DNA of 64,000 nt from Deinococcus taeanensis (GTDB lineage: Bacteria; Deinococcota; Deinococci; Deinococcales; Deinococcaceae). The DNA lies in assembly GCF_020229735.1 (NCBI RefSeq), contig NZ_CP083458.1, forward strand, positions 248,001-312,000. The letters run 5' to 3'. Each line of letters begins with the position of its first letter. Position 1 is the stretch's first letter. Below the pieces are notes generated by a model, which was not told where the DNA came from, did no database searches, and saw only the letters and a program-made list of their open reading frames with translations. Position numbers and translations under genes: made by a program. Shown piece after piece: positions 41,205-50,631 of the stretch.

Positions 41205-41699
41205 ATGAAGGGCCGGACCCGGGGGCGCGCGCAGCGGACGCTGCTGGCGGTGCTGTGCCTGCTGGCGTCTCTGGGGTACCTGACCCGCGCGGCCGGGCAG
41301 CCCGGCCTGACGGGGTCCAGACTGATGAGCGCGGGCACCGCCGTGACGCTCGTCGCTGAGGCGGCGCGGCCGACCTCCTCGCCGCACCACCGGCATGCCG
41401 CGCCCGCTGCCACAGCGACCGGCGACGCAGTCAGCGCCAGCGTGGACCCCCGGTCTGCGGCGCAGCGGCCGGCGCTGCACCTGACTGGTCCGAACGCTCC
41501 TCCCTCAGGTGAGCACGACCGCCACGGTGCCCACTGTCCCTTCTGCTTCACGGCGGCGTTTGCTGTGGCGGCGGGGCTGTTTGCGGTGGTGCGCCCGCCC
41601 TCGCCTGAGCGGCGCACTCTGCCGGATGCAGCGGTCGCGCCCGCTCAGGTGGCCGCGGCTGTCCTGGCACGCGGCCCACCGCCCTTCCCGTTCAGCTGA
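41205..41699 (+). CDS. DUF2946-like protein of a copper gene cluster
   Basis: 164 residues from ATG 41205; ATG 41202 and 41193 are alternatives. ATG 41205 is preferred because a -10 box TATGGT (41192-41197) ends 7 nt before it. An N-terminal hydrophobic segment, a His-rich middle ([10 protein letters not shown]) and the motif [17 protein letters not shown] fit the DUF2946 family, small membrane proteins found with copper genes. It precedes YcnI, copC and copD genes in the same direction. A role in copper handling is inferred from context and the His/Cys motif. Confidence 0.7.
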   Translation: MKGRTRGRAQRTLLAVLCLLASLGYLTRAAGQPGLTGSRLMSAGTAVTLVAEAARPTSSPHHRHAAPAATATGDAVSASVDPRSAAQRPALHLTGPNAPPSGEHDRHGAHCPFCFTAAFAVAAGLFAVVRPPSPERRTLPDAAVAPAQVAAAVLARGPPPFPFS

Positions 41700-41770
41700 C
41701 CCCCCGGCCCCGCCGTTCCCGGCGGGCACCGGCCGGGCCGCCTTCCTCCCTACTGAACGAGGAGAACCCC

Positions 41771-42220
41771 ATGCCCCGATTGAACTTCCCATTGGCGCTC
41801 GCTGCCGCCCTGCTGCTGACGGTCGCGTCGGCGCACGCCACCATCCGGACGGAAACTGGCCTCAGCGATAGCCGCGTTGCCCAGAGTGAAACATACCGCC
41901 TGAATGTGCCCACCGAGAAGAGCAGCGCCACCGTCCAGGTCCGCCTGGAGGTGCCTGCCGGTGTGGTGATCACCCGTTTCGAGGTGAGCCCCGGGTTCGG
42001 CCGCAGCGTGAAAACGAACGCGGACGGCCTGGTAACTGAAGTGACCTGGACCGGGCGGATCGCGCCTATGGAGTACGCCCGGTTCTTCTTTCAGGCGCGC
42101 AACCCGGCCGAAGCCGGCGAACTGGTCTGGAAGGTCTACCAGACGTACAGCGACGGCAGTGTAGTCGCCTGGGACGACAGCGCCGCCGCAACGCCCGCGA
42201 GCCGCACCACCGTTCGCTGA
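41771..42220 (+). CDS. YcnI-like (DUF1775) copper-associated exported protein
   Basis: 149 residues with a good Shine-Dalgarno sequence (GAGGAG) and a signal peptide ending SAHA, so a histidine is near the mature N-terminus. The beta-rich domain has [21 protein letters not shown], given in parts as [12 protein letters not shown] and VRLEVPAGV, and [16 protein letters not shown], typical of DUF1775. Family members bind copper and accompany CopC/CopD, as here. Note the lack of the usual C-terminal membrane anchor. Confidence 0.82.
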   Translation: MPRLNFPLALAAALLLTVASAHATIRTETGLSDSRVAQSETYRLNVPTEKSSATVQVRLEVPAGVVITRFEVSPGFGRSVKTNADGLVTEVTWTGRIAPMEYARFFFQARNPAEAGELVWKVYQTYSDGSVVAWDDSAAATPASRTTVR

Positions 42221-42290
42221 GGCGCGTCCGCAACCCTGCGCTGCTGATTCCCGCGCCTGCACCGGGTGCCGGCGCCCCTGGAGGTTTCCC

Positions 42291-42680
42291 ATGCGTCAAT
42301 TGCTGTCCTTGGCCCTGACCCTGCTGCTGTCCACCGCGCTGGCCCACACGGAGGTGACGGGCGTGACGCGCGGCGGCTCCGCGGCGGCCCCGACTGTCAC
42401 CGTGACGTTCAGCGAACCGGTCGAACTGCGCTTCTCCACCTTCCGCGTGATGGCCGTCCCGGCCGGCCAGAGTGCCGGGGGGGCGGCGGCCGCCGCGCTG
42501 AAGGAAGCAGCTGGCAGCGCCCGGCTTGTGAACCTGCCCCCGGCGCGACTGACCACGGCGGCCCTGGCTCGGCTGCCGCTCAGACCGGGCCTGAAACGCG
42601 GCACGTACGTGGTGGCGTGGCGCCTGCTGTCTGAAGACGGCCACCCTGTGACCGGGTACCGCACCTTCCGCGTGCCCTGA
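42291..42680 (+). CDS. copC: CopC-type periplasmic copper-binding protein
   Basis: 129 residues; CTGGAGG lies 8 nt before ATG 42291. After a signal peptide ending LAHTEV the mature chain starts with the conserved copper-ligand histidine. The CopC fold shows VTVTFSEPVELRFSTFRV and the closing VVAWRLLSEDGHPVTGYRTF with the second histidine. It binds copper outside the membrane and works with CopD, encoded 1 nt downstream. Confidence 0.9.
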   Translation: MRQLLSLALTLLLSTALAHTEVTGVTRGGSAAAPTVTVTFSEPVELRFSTFRVMAVPAGQSAGGAAAAALKEAAGSARLVNLPPARLTTAALARLPLRPGLKRGTYVVAWRLLSEDGHPVTGYRTFRVP

Positions 42681-42681
42681 G

Positions 42682-43581
42682 ATGACGGCGCTGATGGGCA
42701 TGCTGTCGTTTCTGGGACTGGCGCTGCTGCTGGGCGGCGCGTGGGCCCGCACGGTCCTGGGCACTGGCGACTTCCTGAAGCCCATGGGGGCCGGCGCGGC
42801 GCTGCTGGCCGTCGCCTGGGCCGGCCAGGCTGCCCTGACGCTGCACACCCTGGGTCTGGGCCCGGCGGACGCCGCAGGGTTCCTGACGTCAAGTGGGGTG
42901 GGGCGCGCGATGCTGCTGGGGGTGCTGGGCGCCACGCTGGCTCTGGCGGCCGCAGTGTCCGGCGCGCCGCCACTTCTGGCTGCGCCAGGCGCCGCGCTGT
43001 GCGTGTGGGGCGCGGCGGGCGTGGGGCACGGCGCGGGGCATGAGGTCTGGGTGCGGGCGCTGCATGCCACGCACCTGGGCGCCATGGGCCTGTGGGTGGG
43101 CGGCGTGCTGGCGCTGCTGGTCACCCGGCCGCTGGGCGTGCGGCACGCACGGCGCTTCACGCCGGTCGCGGTCGCCAGCGTGTCGCTCCTGGCGGTGAGC
43201 GGGCTGCTGATGGCGCAGGAGCACCTTCCTGACCTGAACGCCTGTACCGGCACCACGTACGGGCGGACACTGCTGCTGAAGCTGCTGCTGGTCACGGCCA
43301 CGCTGGGCGCCGCAGCGCTGGTGCGGCGGGCCTTTCATACCCGCGAGCGCAGCGTGCGGCAGCTGCTGCTGCGCGAGACGCTGCTGCTGCTGGCCGTGCT
43401 GGGCGTCAGTGCGGCGCTGGCGAACACCCCGCCCCCACACGCGCATCCAGACCGCGGGCGCGCCGGGCGCGGTCAATTCGGGGCGTATGAGCGGGGCAGG
43501 CTGGCCACCCCGAACCAGTACGCTTCGAGCGACTTGATCAGGGCCAGGAAGGCGTCGAGGGTGTCGGGTTTGCTGACGTAG
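42682..43581 (+). CDS. copD: CopD-type copper transport membrane protein
   Basis: 299 residues with about eight membrane segments. CopD features include HLGAMGLWVGG, LAVSGLLMAQEHLPDL and YGRTLLLKLLLV, ending with the usual ALANTPPPH. It is thought to pass copper across the inner membrane from CopC. The last roughly 45 residues continue past the normal end and are read antisense to the response regulator gene, giving a 109-nt convergent overlap. That tail is probably not conserved, and a small frameshift near the end cannot be excluded. Confidence 0.85.
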   Translation: MTALMGMLSFLGLALLLGGAWARTVLGTGDFLKPMGAGAALLAVAWAGQAALTLHTLGLGPADAAGFLTSSGVGRAMLLGVLGATLALAAAVSGAPPLLAAPGAALCVWGAAGVGHGAGHEVWVRALHATHLGAMGLWVGGVLALLVTRPLGVRHARRFTPVAVASVSLLAVSGLLMAQEHLPDLNACTGTTYGRTLLLKLLLVTATLGAAALVRRAFHTRERSVRQLLLRETLLLLAVLGVSAALANTPPPHAHPDRGRAGRGQFGAYERGRLATPNQYASSDLIRARKASRVSGLLT

Positions 43582-43913
43582 GAGTTCGCCTGAAGCGCGT
43601 ACGCCCGCCGGATATCCATCTCCGCGTTGGAGGTCGTGAACACCACCACCACGAGCGGCGCGAGATCCGGGTCGGCGCGAATCATTTCCAGGGCCTCGAA
43701 GCCGTTCACGCGCGGCATGTTCAGGTCCAGCAGCACCAGGGGCGGCAGGCAGCCCGCGGCGTGCCGGTCGCGCAGCTGGTCGAGCGCGTCCTGCCCGTCA
43801 CGCGCCACGGTGAGCTGCACCGGCAGGCCCGTGAGGTCCAGCGCGGATTCCAGCAGGAAGACATCGGCGAGGTTATCCTCGACGAGCATCAGCTGAATAG
43901 GGGGGCGGGTCAC
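43473..43913 (-). CDS. Response regulator paired with the bacteriophytochrome
   Basis: 146 residues from GTG 43913, which overlaps the kinase stop (GTGA). A single receiver domain with no output domain: acidic residues in MLVEDN, phospho-acceptor Asp in LLDLNMPRVNGFEAL, Thr in VVVFTTSN and Lys in SYVSKP. It matches RcpA/BphR-type regulators of phytochromes, whose targets are other proteins. It is co-translated with bphP. Confidence 0.92.
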   Translation of the reverse strand: MTRPPIQLMLVEDNLADVFLLESALDLTGLPVQLTVARDGQDALDQLRDRHAAGCLPPLVLLDLNMPRVNGFEALEMIRADPDLAPLVVVVFTTSNAEMDIRRAYALQANSYVSKPDTLDAFLALIKSLEAYWFGVASLPRSYAPN

Positions 43914-46141
43914 GCGGGGCCGCCTGGCGCGTCCGGCAGGGTCACGGTGAAGGTGCTGCCCTGCCCAGGTGCGCTGTGCACGCGCAGCGTGCCGCCGTGC
44001 AGCTGCGCGATTTTGCGACACAGCGCCAGCCCGATGCCGTTGCCGCCGCTGTCCTCCCGGCGCCCCAGCCGCTGGAACAACCCGAAGATCTTGTCGTGGT
44101 ATTCCGGGGCGATGCCCGGCCCGGAGTCCTGCACGCTCAGGGCCCAGCCGCCGGGCTGCCGTGTGGCGCGCAGCGCGATGTCTTCGGCAGTCCCGGCGAA
44201 GGTCACGGCGTTGGTCAGCAGGTGACGCAGCAGGGTGCGCAGCAGTTCCGGGTCGGCCCGCACGACCGGCAGCTCTGCGGGCACGTCCAGGGTGGCGTCC
44301 TGGGGCAGTTCACCGCGCAGGTTCTGGATCACGTGCGTGAGGTTCACGGGGCGAGGCGTGAGCGGCGGGCCGGACAGCAGGGCCGTGTAGGTCTGCAGGT
44401 CGTGCGTCAGGGACCGCAGGCGCGCCGTCTCTGCGAGCATCACCTGAAGCATGTACTCCGCTCTGGCATCCACCTGGTCACTGAATTTCAGGCGGAACAT
44501 TTCCGCGTACTGGGTAACGAGCCGCACCGGTTCATGCAGGTCATGTGCGATCACGAACGCGTACTGGCGCCACTCGGCGTTCGACTGCTGCAGCGCCGCA
44601 TTCAGGTCCCGGAGCACAGACAGGCGTTCGCCCAGCGCGGCGGTCAGGAACTGCTGGACCTCGGCCGCCTCCTCCAGTTCCCCGTCGTGCCAGGGGGCCG
44701 ACTGGCCGGCGACGGCCTGCAGGTAGGTGTCGAACGACCGCCGCGGGCCCAATTCATCTTTCGCCTGTTCAGGGGTGGCGCCGCCCCAGGCGATGGTGGT
44801 GGCCACTTCGGGCCGCAGCCACACGATCAGTTCCTGCCAGTCGCTGCCCACGCTGACGGCCAGTACGCCGCTGGCGCTGCGTTCCAGACCCACGGCGCCC
44901 GGCCACGCGGCGCGCAGGTGATCAGTGTGGTACAGCGGCGCCGGCTGGGCGCGCAGCCAGGCCAGCAGGTCCTCCACCTGGTCCGGGGCGGGCAGGGTGC
45001 CGCGGCCCTGCCAGCGGCCTTCGAACGCCACGATTACGCCGCCGGCGTTCATCAGGTTCATTAGGTCGTCCGCGTGCGCGGTGAAGGTCGTCAGGGGGGA
45101 CGTGGAATGCGCCGCGGCGTGGCGCAGCCGCTCGCGCGGTCCGCGGCGCCCGGCGCGGAAGGCGTCTGTGTCTGCGCGAACCTTGATCTGCACCTGCAGG
45201 CTCAGGATGCGGCCCAGGTACTCCAGGGTGGTGCGCGTCTCGTGCGGCAGCACCAGCGGCGCGCCGTGGTGACAGGCGATCAGGCCCCACAGTGCGCCGT
45301 CCACCACGATGGACACCGACAGGCTGGACCGCACCCCCATGTTGCGCAGGTACTGCAGGTGCATGGGCGAGGTGCTGCGCAGCACCGCCCCGCCCAGTGG
45401 CGTGGGCGCGCCGGTGACGGGGTGCGCCACAGGAAGCAGGGGCGCGGCGGGCGCTTCGGTGTCGGCCGTAAGGCGCAGCAGGTGACGCACGTACAGCGCG
45501 CGCGCCTGCGGGGGAATGTCAGACGCGGGGTACCGGTGTCCCAGGAATGGACTCAGGTCCTCCCGGTGCGCCTCGGCGATCACTTCACCACTGGCGTCCG
45601 CACCGAACCGGTAGATCATCACGCGGTCAAAGCTGCTCACGTCCCGGATGACGCGCGCGGCGGCGGCCGTGAGGTCGTGCAGGGTCGCGGCGCGTTCCAG
45701 GGTGAACACGGCGTTGCGCAGGTCCGCAGACCAGAAGGCGTCCGGTGTGCCGCCCGGCTCGAATTCCAGGATCAGCAGCGAATTGGTGCGGTGCGCTGTC
45801 ATCACGCGCCGTCCGGCCGGGACGGTCAGCAGCGCGCGGTGCTGCACGTGATCCGGTACGCCCTCCGGCAAGGCGCCGAGCAGGGCCTGCACCGTTTCGT
45901 CGCCCACGAGTGCCGCAAGAGGCTGGCCCAGCAGGGCTTCGGGCGCCCAGCCCAGCACGGGCGCGGCGTTTGCGCTGGCCTGCATGACCGTCAGGGTCTG
46001 TGGGTCGGCGGTCAGCAGGGCGCCGTGGGGCTGGACACTCCCCGGCAGGTGAATCGGCTCGCGTTCACAGTTGGTGGTGTCGATCGCCGGGCCCCCCAGT
46101 GACTCGGGGGTCAGGAACGTCTGCCCAACCACCTGGGTCAC
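43910..46141 (-). CDS. bphP: Bacteriophytochrome (red/far-red light-sensing histidine kinase)
   Basis: 743 residues from GTG 46141, chosen because it puts the biliverdin-binding cysteine at residue 25 (TTNCEREPIHLPGS), as in D. radiodurans BphP; longer starts add an unrelated sequence. PAS, GAF (RYPASDIPPQARALY; SPMHLQYLRNMGV) and PHY domains are followed by a histidine kinase: His533 in FVIAHDLHEP, N box LLTNAVTF, and DSGPGIAPEY and GGNGIGLALC. It senses red/far-red light and phosphorylates the adjacent response regulator. The heme oxygenase gene that makes biliverdin is not next to it. Confidence 0.94.
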   Translation of the reverse strand: MTQVVGQTFLTPESLGGPAIDTTNCEREPIHLPGSVQPHGALLTADPQTLTVMQASANAAPVLGWAPEALLGQPLAALVGDETVQALLGALPEGVPDHVQHRALLTVPAGRRVMTAHRTNSLLILEFEPGGTPDAFWSADLRNAVFTLERAATLHDLTAAAARVIRDVSSFDRVMIYRFGADASGEVIAEAHREDLSPFLGHRYPASDIPPQARALYVRHLLRLTADTEAPAAPLLPVAHPVTGAPTPLGGAVLRSTSPMHLQYLRNMGVRSSLSVSIVVDGALWGLIACHHGAPLVLPHETRTTLEYLGRILSLQVQIKVRADTDAFRAGRRGPRERLRHAAAHSTSPLTTFTAHADDLMNLMNAGGVIVAFEGRWQGRGTLPAPDQVEDLLAWLRAQPAPLYHTDHLRAAWPGAVGLERSASGVLAVSVGSDWQELIVWLRPEVATTIAWGGATPEQAKDELGPRRSFDTYLQAVAGQSAPWHDGELEEAAEVQQFLTAALGERLSVLRDLNAALQQSNAEWRQYAFVIAHDLHEPVRLVTQYAEMFRLKFSDQVDARAEYMLQVMLAETARLRSLTHDLQTYTALLSGPPLTPRPVNLTHVIQNLRGELPQDATLDVPAELPVVRADPELLRTLLRHLLTNAVTFAGTAEDIALRATRQPGGWALSVQDSGPGIAPEYHDKIFGLFQRLGRREDSGGNGIGLALCRKIAQLHGGTLRVHSAPGQGSTFTVTLPDAPGGPA

Positions 46142-46483
46142 CGGCGGCCAGCGCTGTTCAGAGGAGTGGGGCGCCGCCGGGCGCTGTAGAGCAGCACACA
46201 GAACATCAGACCTGCACGGTACCATGGGGGGACCGGGGCTTCCGGCGCCGCCTGAAGAGACGCTCAAGACGCCTCTGGTGCGCTGGGAGAGGTGCGGCCA
46301 GCAGAGGAAACGTGACCTGGCGCGATCCCATCCCTGGGCCCGGCTCTTGTCCGTGTGGCCCCGGCGCTCATCAAGGCGTCAGGTGGTGCTGGCAGTTCAG
46401 GCAGGGTGCACGCCGCAGGCGGCTGACCGGGGCGAGACGCGGACGGTCATGCTCCCGGGTGGTGGGACCACTGTCCCGCCCCA
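46142..46483. other. Divergent intergenic region between bphP and a TetR gene
   Basis: No gene is supported in these 342 nt. It contains a GGGAC/GTCCC inverted repeat (46464-46477) near the TetR promoter. No clear promoter for bphP was recognised. Confidence 0.5.
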
Positions 46484-46508
46484 TATAATTGAGTATAGGC
46501 TCAGTTAT
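46484..46508 (+). promoter_or_regulatory. TetR promoter and autoregulatory operator
   Basis: A perfect -10 TATAAT (46484-46489) overlaps an inverted repeat with 9-nt arms, ATAATTGAG (46485-46493) and CTCAGTTAT (46500-46508), with one mismatch and a 6-nt spacer. The second arm enters the ATG at 46507. The placement suits self-repression by the TetR protein. Confidence 0.6.
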
Positions 46509-47097
46509 GGCCCGGCCCCGACAGATCACGGATGCACAGATTGTGGAGGCGGCTCACGAGGTGTTTCTGGAGCAGGGCTTCGGCGCCACCACCGCAGCCA
46601 TCGCGCGGCGCGCAGGCGTGTCTGAGGGCACCCTGTTCAACCGGTTTGCCAGCAAGGAGGATCTGTTCGTGGCGGCCATCGGCCTGAACGATTACGGGCA
46701 GTGGCGCGCGGCGCTCCTGGCCCAAGTGGGGACAGGCGACGTCCGGCGCAACCTGGAGCGCGCGCTGCTGACCATGCTGCGTGAGGCGGCCGGCCTGGTG
46801 CCAAAACTCATGGTGATGTTCTCCCGCGGGCACGATCCCTCTCACAACCTCATCCTGCAGCGCCTCGACGATCCGATGCGCGCGGACGCAAACGCGCTCG
46901 CCGCCTACCTGCAGGGGGAAGTTCAGCTGGGACGGGTGCGGCCGCTGGACGCCGACGTCACGGCGCTGAGTGTGGTGGGCGCCCTGACACATTTTGTGCA
47001 CCGCGAGCAGATGCTCCCCAGCACGCAGGGCGCCCTGGACGCAGGCCGGTTCGTCCGGGGCCTGATGGACGTGCTGTGGCCCGGCCTGGCGCCGTAA
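46507..47097 (+). CDS. TetR-family regulator of the RND efflux operon
   Basis: 196 residues from ATG 46507; the in-frame upstream ATG lies inside the -10 box. The DNA-binding domain reads [19 protein letters not shown] and [20 protein letters not shown]. The C-terminal ligand domain is not assignable to a ligand. It stands 100 nt before the efflux operon in the same direction and probably represses itself and that operon. An inverted repeat covers its own promoter. Confidence 0.88.
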   Translation: MARPRQITDAQIVEAAHEVFLEQGFGATTAAIARRAGVSEGTLFNRFASKEDLFVAAIGLNDYGQWRAALLAQVGTGDVRRNLERALLTMLREAAGLVPKLMVMFSRGHDPSHNLILQRLDDPMRADANALAAYLQGEVQLGRVRPLDADVTALSVVGALTHFVHREQMLPSTQGALDAGRFVRGLMDVLWPGLAP

Positions 47098-47125
47098 GCA
47101 ACAAGTGGAAGCCGCCCGCCAGTCA

Positions 47126-47148
47126 TAAGTAAGTGTTCACTCGTTAAT
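47126..47148 (+). promoter_or_regulatory. Candidate operator upstream of the efflux operon
   Basis: AGTG-TT-CACT (47132-47141) is flanked by TAA and TTA in an AT-rich patch between the TetR gene and the first TolC-like gene. It does not match the arms at 46485-46508 well, so assignment to the same regulator is uncertain. Confidence 0.3.
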
Positions 47149-47198
47149 CGTGGGGGCGCTTCCCGGAACTGCCCCACCTCTCTTCCCTGAGGTCTGCC

Positions 47199-48434
47199 AT
47201 GAACGAACCCATCCGATGGTCCCGCCGGCGGTCTGCGCTGCTGACCGCCACGCTGCTCTGCGACGCGGCCGCACAGACCGCGCCCCCTGCGAGGCCTGCG
47301 CCGACCGCTTCAGCACAAGTGGCGTTTTTGCCGGCGGCTGCGCTGGATGAGCGCCTGTCGGTCCCGCGGGGCTTGCCCGGCTGGCGCAGCGCCGATCTGA
47401 GGTGCCGCGCCGCGCAGCTCCAGCTTGACAGCGCGCGCGCGCGGGCCGGCCTGAAGCTCAGTGCCGGCGCCCACGGCACCCAGGAGGCGCTGCCCTGGTC
47501 CCCTACCCCTGAGGGGGTGCGCAGCCCTGACCGCGCCGTGGAGGCCCCCGCGCTGGAACTGCGCTCCAGCCGTGCGGCGCTGACCGCGCAGCTGAGATTC
47601 TCGGCGCGCGCGCTTGAGGTCGACTGCGCCCAGCGCGCGCAGGGTCTACTGACCGAAAGCGCTGTCCTGGAGCGGCAGGCGGCGCTGGAGGATGCCCGGG
47701 CAGCACAGGCCCGTACGGCGCGGAGCGTGGAGCAGGTCCAGCAGGCGCTCACACGCCGACTGACGGGTGAGGTACCTCTGCCCGGCCGTGTGGGCCTGGA
47801 GACGGCGCTGCCCGACCTCTCCCCCACCGGGGACCTGGAGAGGCTTCTGGGGCGGGCGAACGCTCAGCGGCCTGAGGGGCGGCGAGCCCAGTGGGCCGTT
47901 CTGTACGCGCAGGCAGGGCAGCGTGCTGCCCCGCTGGACGCGCGGCTTCCTAGCATAACAGCCAGCCTGCGTGCCGGGCAGCGCAGCGTGCCGCTGCGCG
48001 ACACGGGCGGCGCCGTGAGCGGCGTTGCGCTCTCCCTAAGCGCGTCTATGCCGCTGCCGAGCACCGTGCGGGGGGCGGCGCTCACGCAGGCGGAGCTGGG
48101 GACCCAGCAGGCACACCCGGCCCTGGAGGCGGCGCAGCAGGCGGTGGAACTGGATGTTCAGTTGCCGTTCAGTGTCCTGCAGGACGAAGGCGCTGCGCTG
48201 CACGCTGCCCAGACCTGCGTGAGCGCGGCCACCCTGAATGTGCAGGCAGCGCGCGCCCGGCTGGACGCCGGCCTGAACCCCGCCCTGGACGCCGCGCTGG
48301 CTGACCTCGCGCTGCAACAGGCCCAGCAGGACCCCGTAGCGCTGGACGGCGCGGCATTGGCCCCGACAACCGCCCACCTCGACCCGCTGCTTCTGACCCT
48401 TCCCACTTCCTTGCCTTCCGGAGGCCGACCATGA
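47199..48434 (+). CDS. TolC-like outer-membrane efflux protein, divergent
   Basis: 411 residues after a CTGAGG ribosome-binding site. A signal-like N-terminus precedes long Ala/Gln/Arg-rich helical segments with heptad-like patterns, as in the periplasmic barrel of TolC proteins (for example [17 protein letters not shown] and [18 protein letters not shown]). It is weaker than the following gene as a family match. It overlaps the next TolC-like gene by 4 bp. It probably belongs to the same tripartite efflux system; it might also be a diverged duplicate. Confidence 0.6.
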   Translation: MNEPIRWSRRRSALLTATLLCDAAAQTAPPARPAPTASAQVAFLPAAALDERLSVPRGLPGWRSADLRCRAAQLQLDSARARAGLKLSAGAHGTQEALPWSPTPEGVRSPDRAVEAPALELRSSRAALTAQLRFSARALEVDCAQRAQGLLTESAVLERQAALEDARAAQARTARSVEQVQQALTRRLTGEVPLPGRVGLETALPDLSPTGDLERLLGRANAQRPEGRRAQWAVLYAQAGQRAAPLDARLPSITASLRAGQRSVPLRDTGGAVSGVALSLSASMPLPSTVRGAALTQAELGTQQAHPALEAAQQAVELDVQLPFSVLQDEGAALHAAQTCVSAATLNVQAARARLDAGLNPALDAALADLALQQAQQDPVALDGAALAPTTAHLDPLLLTLPTSLPSGGRP

Positions 48435-49399
48435 AAATCCTGCATGCCCGCGTGCCCCTGATCGTGCTGACCCTGGTTGCGCTGAGTGGCGCCCACGCGC
48501 AGGTCGTCCTGACCCTGCCGGGCGCCGTGAACCGCGCCGTAACGCAGGGCGCAGACGTGACCACCGCCCGCGTCAACCTGCAAAAGGCGCAGGCGAACCT
48601 GCGAGCCGTGCGGGCCGATCCGGCGAGCATCATGACCACGCTCACACAGGCCGAGCAGGACGTTACCGCCCAGGCGGCCGCGCTTGACGCCGCGAAACTG
48701 GGTGCGGCGCAGGCGGCCGTGACCGGATACCTTCAGACCTTCGAGGCGGCGCTGCGCGTGACACTGTCGGGCGCGCAGGTGGCGCTCAGCGAACGGCAGC
48801 TGAAGATTGCGCAGGCCCGTCTGGCGGCGCGCGTGGCGACGGCCCTGGACGTGAGCCGCGCGCAGAACGCCCTGAGTAGCGACCGGCAGGACCTCGTCAG
48901 TGCCCGGGGGCAGCTGCCGGTCCTGGAAGCCACGCTGGCCCGCATCCTGAACGTTGCGGGCGGCACTGACCTGAAGCTGAGTGCGCCGCCCGCCGCACCG
49001 AAGCTCAGCGCGACGCTCGCCGCGCTGCAGACCGGTCTGGACAAGCGTATGCCCTCCCTGGTGCAGGCGCAGCGCGGCCTGGAGGACGGCCTTCGCGCCG
49101 CACAGACCGGCGTGCGTGAGGCGTACCGCGCCGCGCTGGACGCCCAGGCGCGCGTGAGCATCGCGCAGGCGGCGGCGCGCACCGCACAGCAGAACCTCAC
49201 GCAGTCCCAGGCGCGCCTGAAGGCCGGCACGGCCGCCGCCGTGGAAGTGCAGCAGGCGCAACTGGGTGCCCAGCAGGCGCAGCTGGGGGTCCAACAGGCG
49301 CAGAACACCGTGTGGCGGGCCCTGGCGGCTCTGAGTGCGGCGTCCGGCGTGGACGTGACTGGCCTGAATGTCCTCACCGCCACGGGGCCGGTGAACTGA
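48431..49399 (+). CDS. TolC-family outer-membrane efflux protein
   Basis: 322 residues from ATG 48431 (ATGA overlap). A clear signal peptide ends SGAHA. The mature chain shows TolC repeats: [23 protein letters not shown] (part [15 protein letters not shown]), [21 protein letters not shown], quoted in part, and [20 protein letters not shown]. It is shorter than classical TolC (about 430-480). It would form the exit duct for the RND pump encoded two genes downstream. Confidence 0.8.
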   Translation: MKILHARVPLIVLTLVALSGAHAQVVLTLPGAVNRAVTQGADVTTARVNLQKAQANLRAVRADPASIMTTLTQAEQDVTAQAAALDAAKLGAAQAAVTGYLQTFEAALRVTLSGAQVALSERQLKIAQARLAARVATALDVSRAQNALSSDRQDLVSARGQLPVLEATLARILNVAGGTDLKLSAPPAAPKLSATLAALQTGLDKRMPSLVQAQRGLEDGLRAAQTGVREAYRAALDAQARVSIAQAAARTAQQNLTQSQARLKAGTAAAVEVQQAQLGAQQAQLGVQQAQNTVWRALAALSAASGVDVTGLNVLTATGPVN

Positions 49400-49401
49400 G
49401 C

Positions 49402-50631
49402 GTGCGCCGCTCCCTTCCCCTGCTGCTCCTGACCCTCACGCTGGGGGCCTGCGCTGGCCAGAAGGCCCAGAGCCGCAACGACCTGGACGCAACGCCCGCC
49501 AAGAGCACCACCCTGCAGGTCACGACTGTCGCGGCCCGCAGTGGAACGCTCACCGCGCAGCGCAGCGCGAGTGCCACGGTCCAGGCCCAGCGGGACGCGC
49601 AGGTGGCCGCGCTGACCGGCGGGACCGTGAAGTCCCTGCTGGCCTGCGAGGGCGAGCAGGTCGCGCGCGGGCAAGTGATCGCGCAGCTCGACGACACGCC
49701 GCAGCGACAGGCGCTGCAGAACGCCCGGCTTCAGCTGCAGCAGGCCCAGATCAGCCTGGCGCAGACGCGCCGCACCGCGCAGGGCGCGGATGCCAGCCTG
49801 CAGGCGGCCGTGAGTGCCGCGCAGGCCAGCCTCGCGCAGGCGCAGTTGGGCGCGCAGAGCGCCGAAAAGCTATACCGGCTGGGCGGCGTCAGCCTCGCGG
49901 ACCTTCAGGCCGCGCGGGCGCAGCTGGCGCAGGCGCAGAGCAGCGTCGCGCAGGCCCGCAACGCCCTGGCGCAGAACGGGAAGAGCGCCCAGAACAGCGT
50001 GCCGCTGCAGGAAGTGCAGCTCGCGCAGGCGCAGGCGGGCGTGCAGCAGGCCCAGGAGAACCTGACGCGCACCGCGGTGCGGGCACCTTTTGCGGGAAGG
50101 GTGGCGGCACTGAGCGTGGAGGTCGGTGAGTTCGTGGGCCAGGGCGCCCCGGTGTTCCGGCTGGTGGACCCAGGCAGCATCCGCGTGAAGTTCAGCGTTG
50201 CGGCGGCTGACGCCGCGGCCCTGACAGACGGCGCGACCCTGAATGTCGGGTTCGGCGGCGAGAACTACGTGGGGGTCGTGACCGGAACGCCCGGCATTGC
50301 GGGCACCAACCGCCTCGTGCCGGTCACGGCGCGCGTGCAGGGCGGCGCGAACCTGCCGGTCGGGGCGGTGGCGCAGGCGCGCTACCGGGTCACGCTGGGC
50401 CGCGGGGTCCTGGTGCCCAGCGGAGCGGTGCAGGCGGACGCCGGGCAGAATGTCGTGTACACGGTGTCCGGCGGCGCGGCGCGGCGCACGCCGGTGACGG
50501 TGCTGGCCGAAAGCGCCGGGCTGGTGGCGCTGCGCGGGCTGAGCGCCGGTGCGGCGGTGGTGAACCCCGTGCCGGCCAGCCTTCAGGACGGCGCGAAGGT
50601 GCAGTCGCGCGTGGCGGGAGCTGCGCAGTGA
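49402..50631 (+). CDS. RND periplasmic adaptor (membrane fusion) lipoprotein
   Basis: 409 residues from GTG 49402, 2 nt after the TolC-like gene. A lipoprotein signal (TLGAC, Cys17) anchors it. A lipoyl/hairpin region with long Gln/Ala-rich coiled coils (about 90-220) is followed by [20 protein letters not shown], and beta-barrel segments [14 protein letters not shown] and [18 protein letters not shown], typical of HlyD/AcrA adaptors. It links the RND pump to the TolC duct. Confidence 0.88.
   Translation: MRRSLPLLLLTLTLGACAGQKAQSRNDLDATPAKSTTLQVTTVAARSGTLTAQRSASATVQAQRDAQVAALTGGTVKSLLACEGEQVARGQVIAQLDDTPQRQALQNARLQLQQAQISLAQTRRTAQGADASLQAAVSAAQASLAQAQLGAQSAEKLYRLGGVSLADLQAARAQLAQAQSSVAQARNALAQNGKSAQNSVPLQEVQLAQAQAGVQQAQENLTRTAVRAPFAGRVAALSVEVGEFVGQGAPVFRLVDPGSIRVKFSVAAADAAALTDGATLNVGFGGENYVGVVTGTPGIAGTNRLVPVTARVQGGANLPVGAVAQARYRVTLGRGVLVPSGAVQADAGQNVVYTVSGGAARRTPVTVLAESAGLVALRGLSAGAAVVNPVPASLQDGAKVQSRVAGAAQ

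Noticed and set aside
46142..46267. Longer N-terminus for the bacteriophytochrome
   Set aside because: The extra 42 residues are unlike phytochromes; GTG 46141 puts the chromophore cysteine at its usual position.
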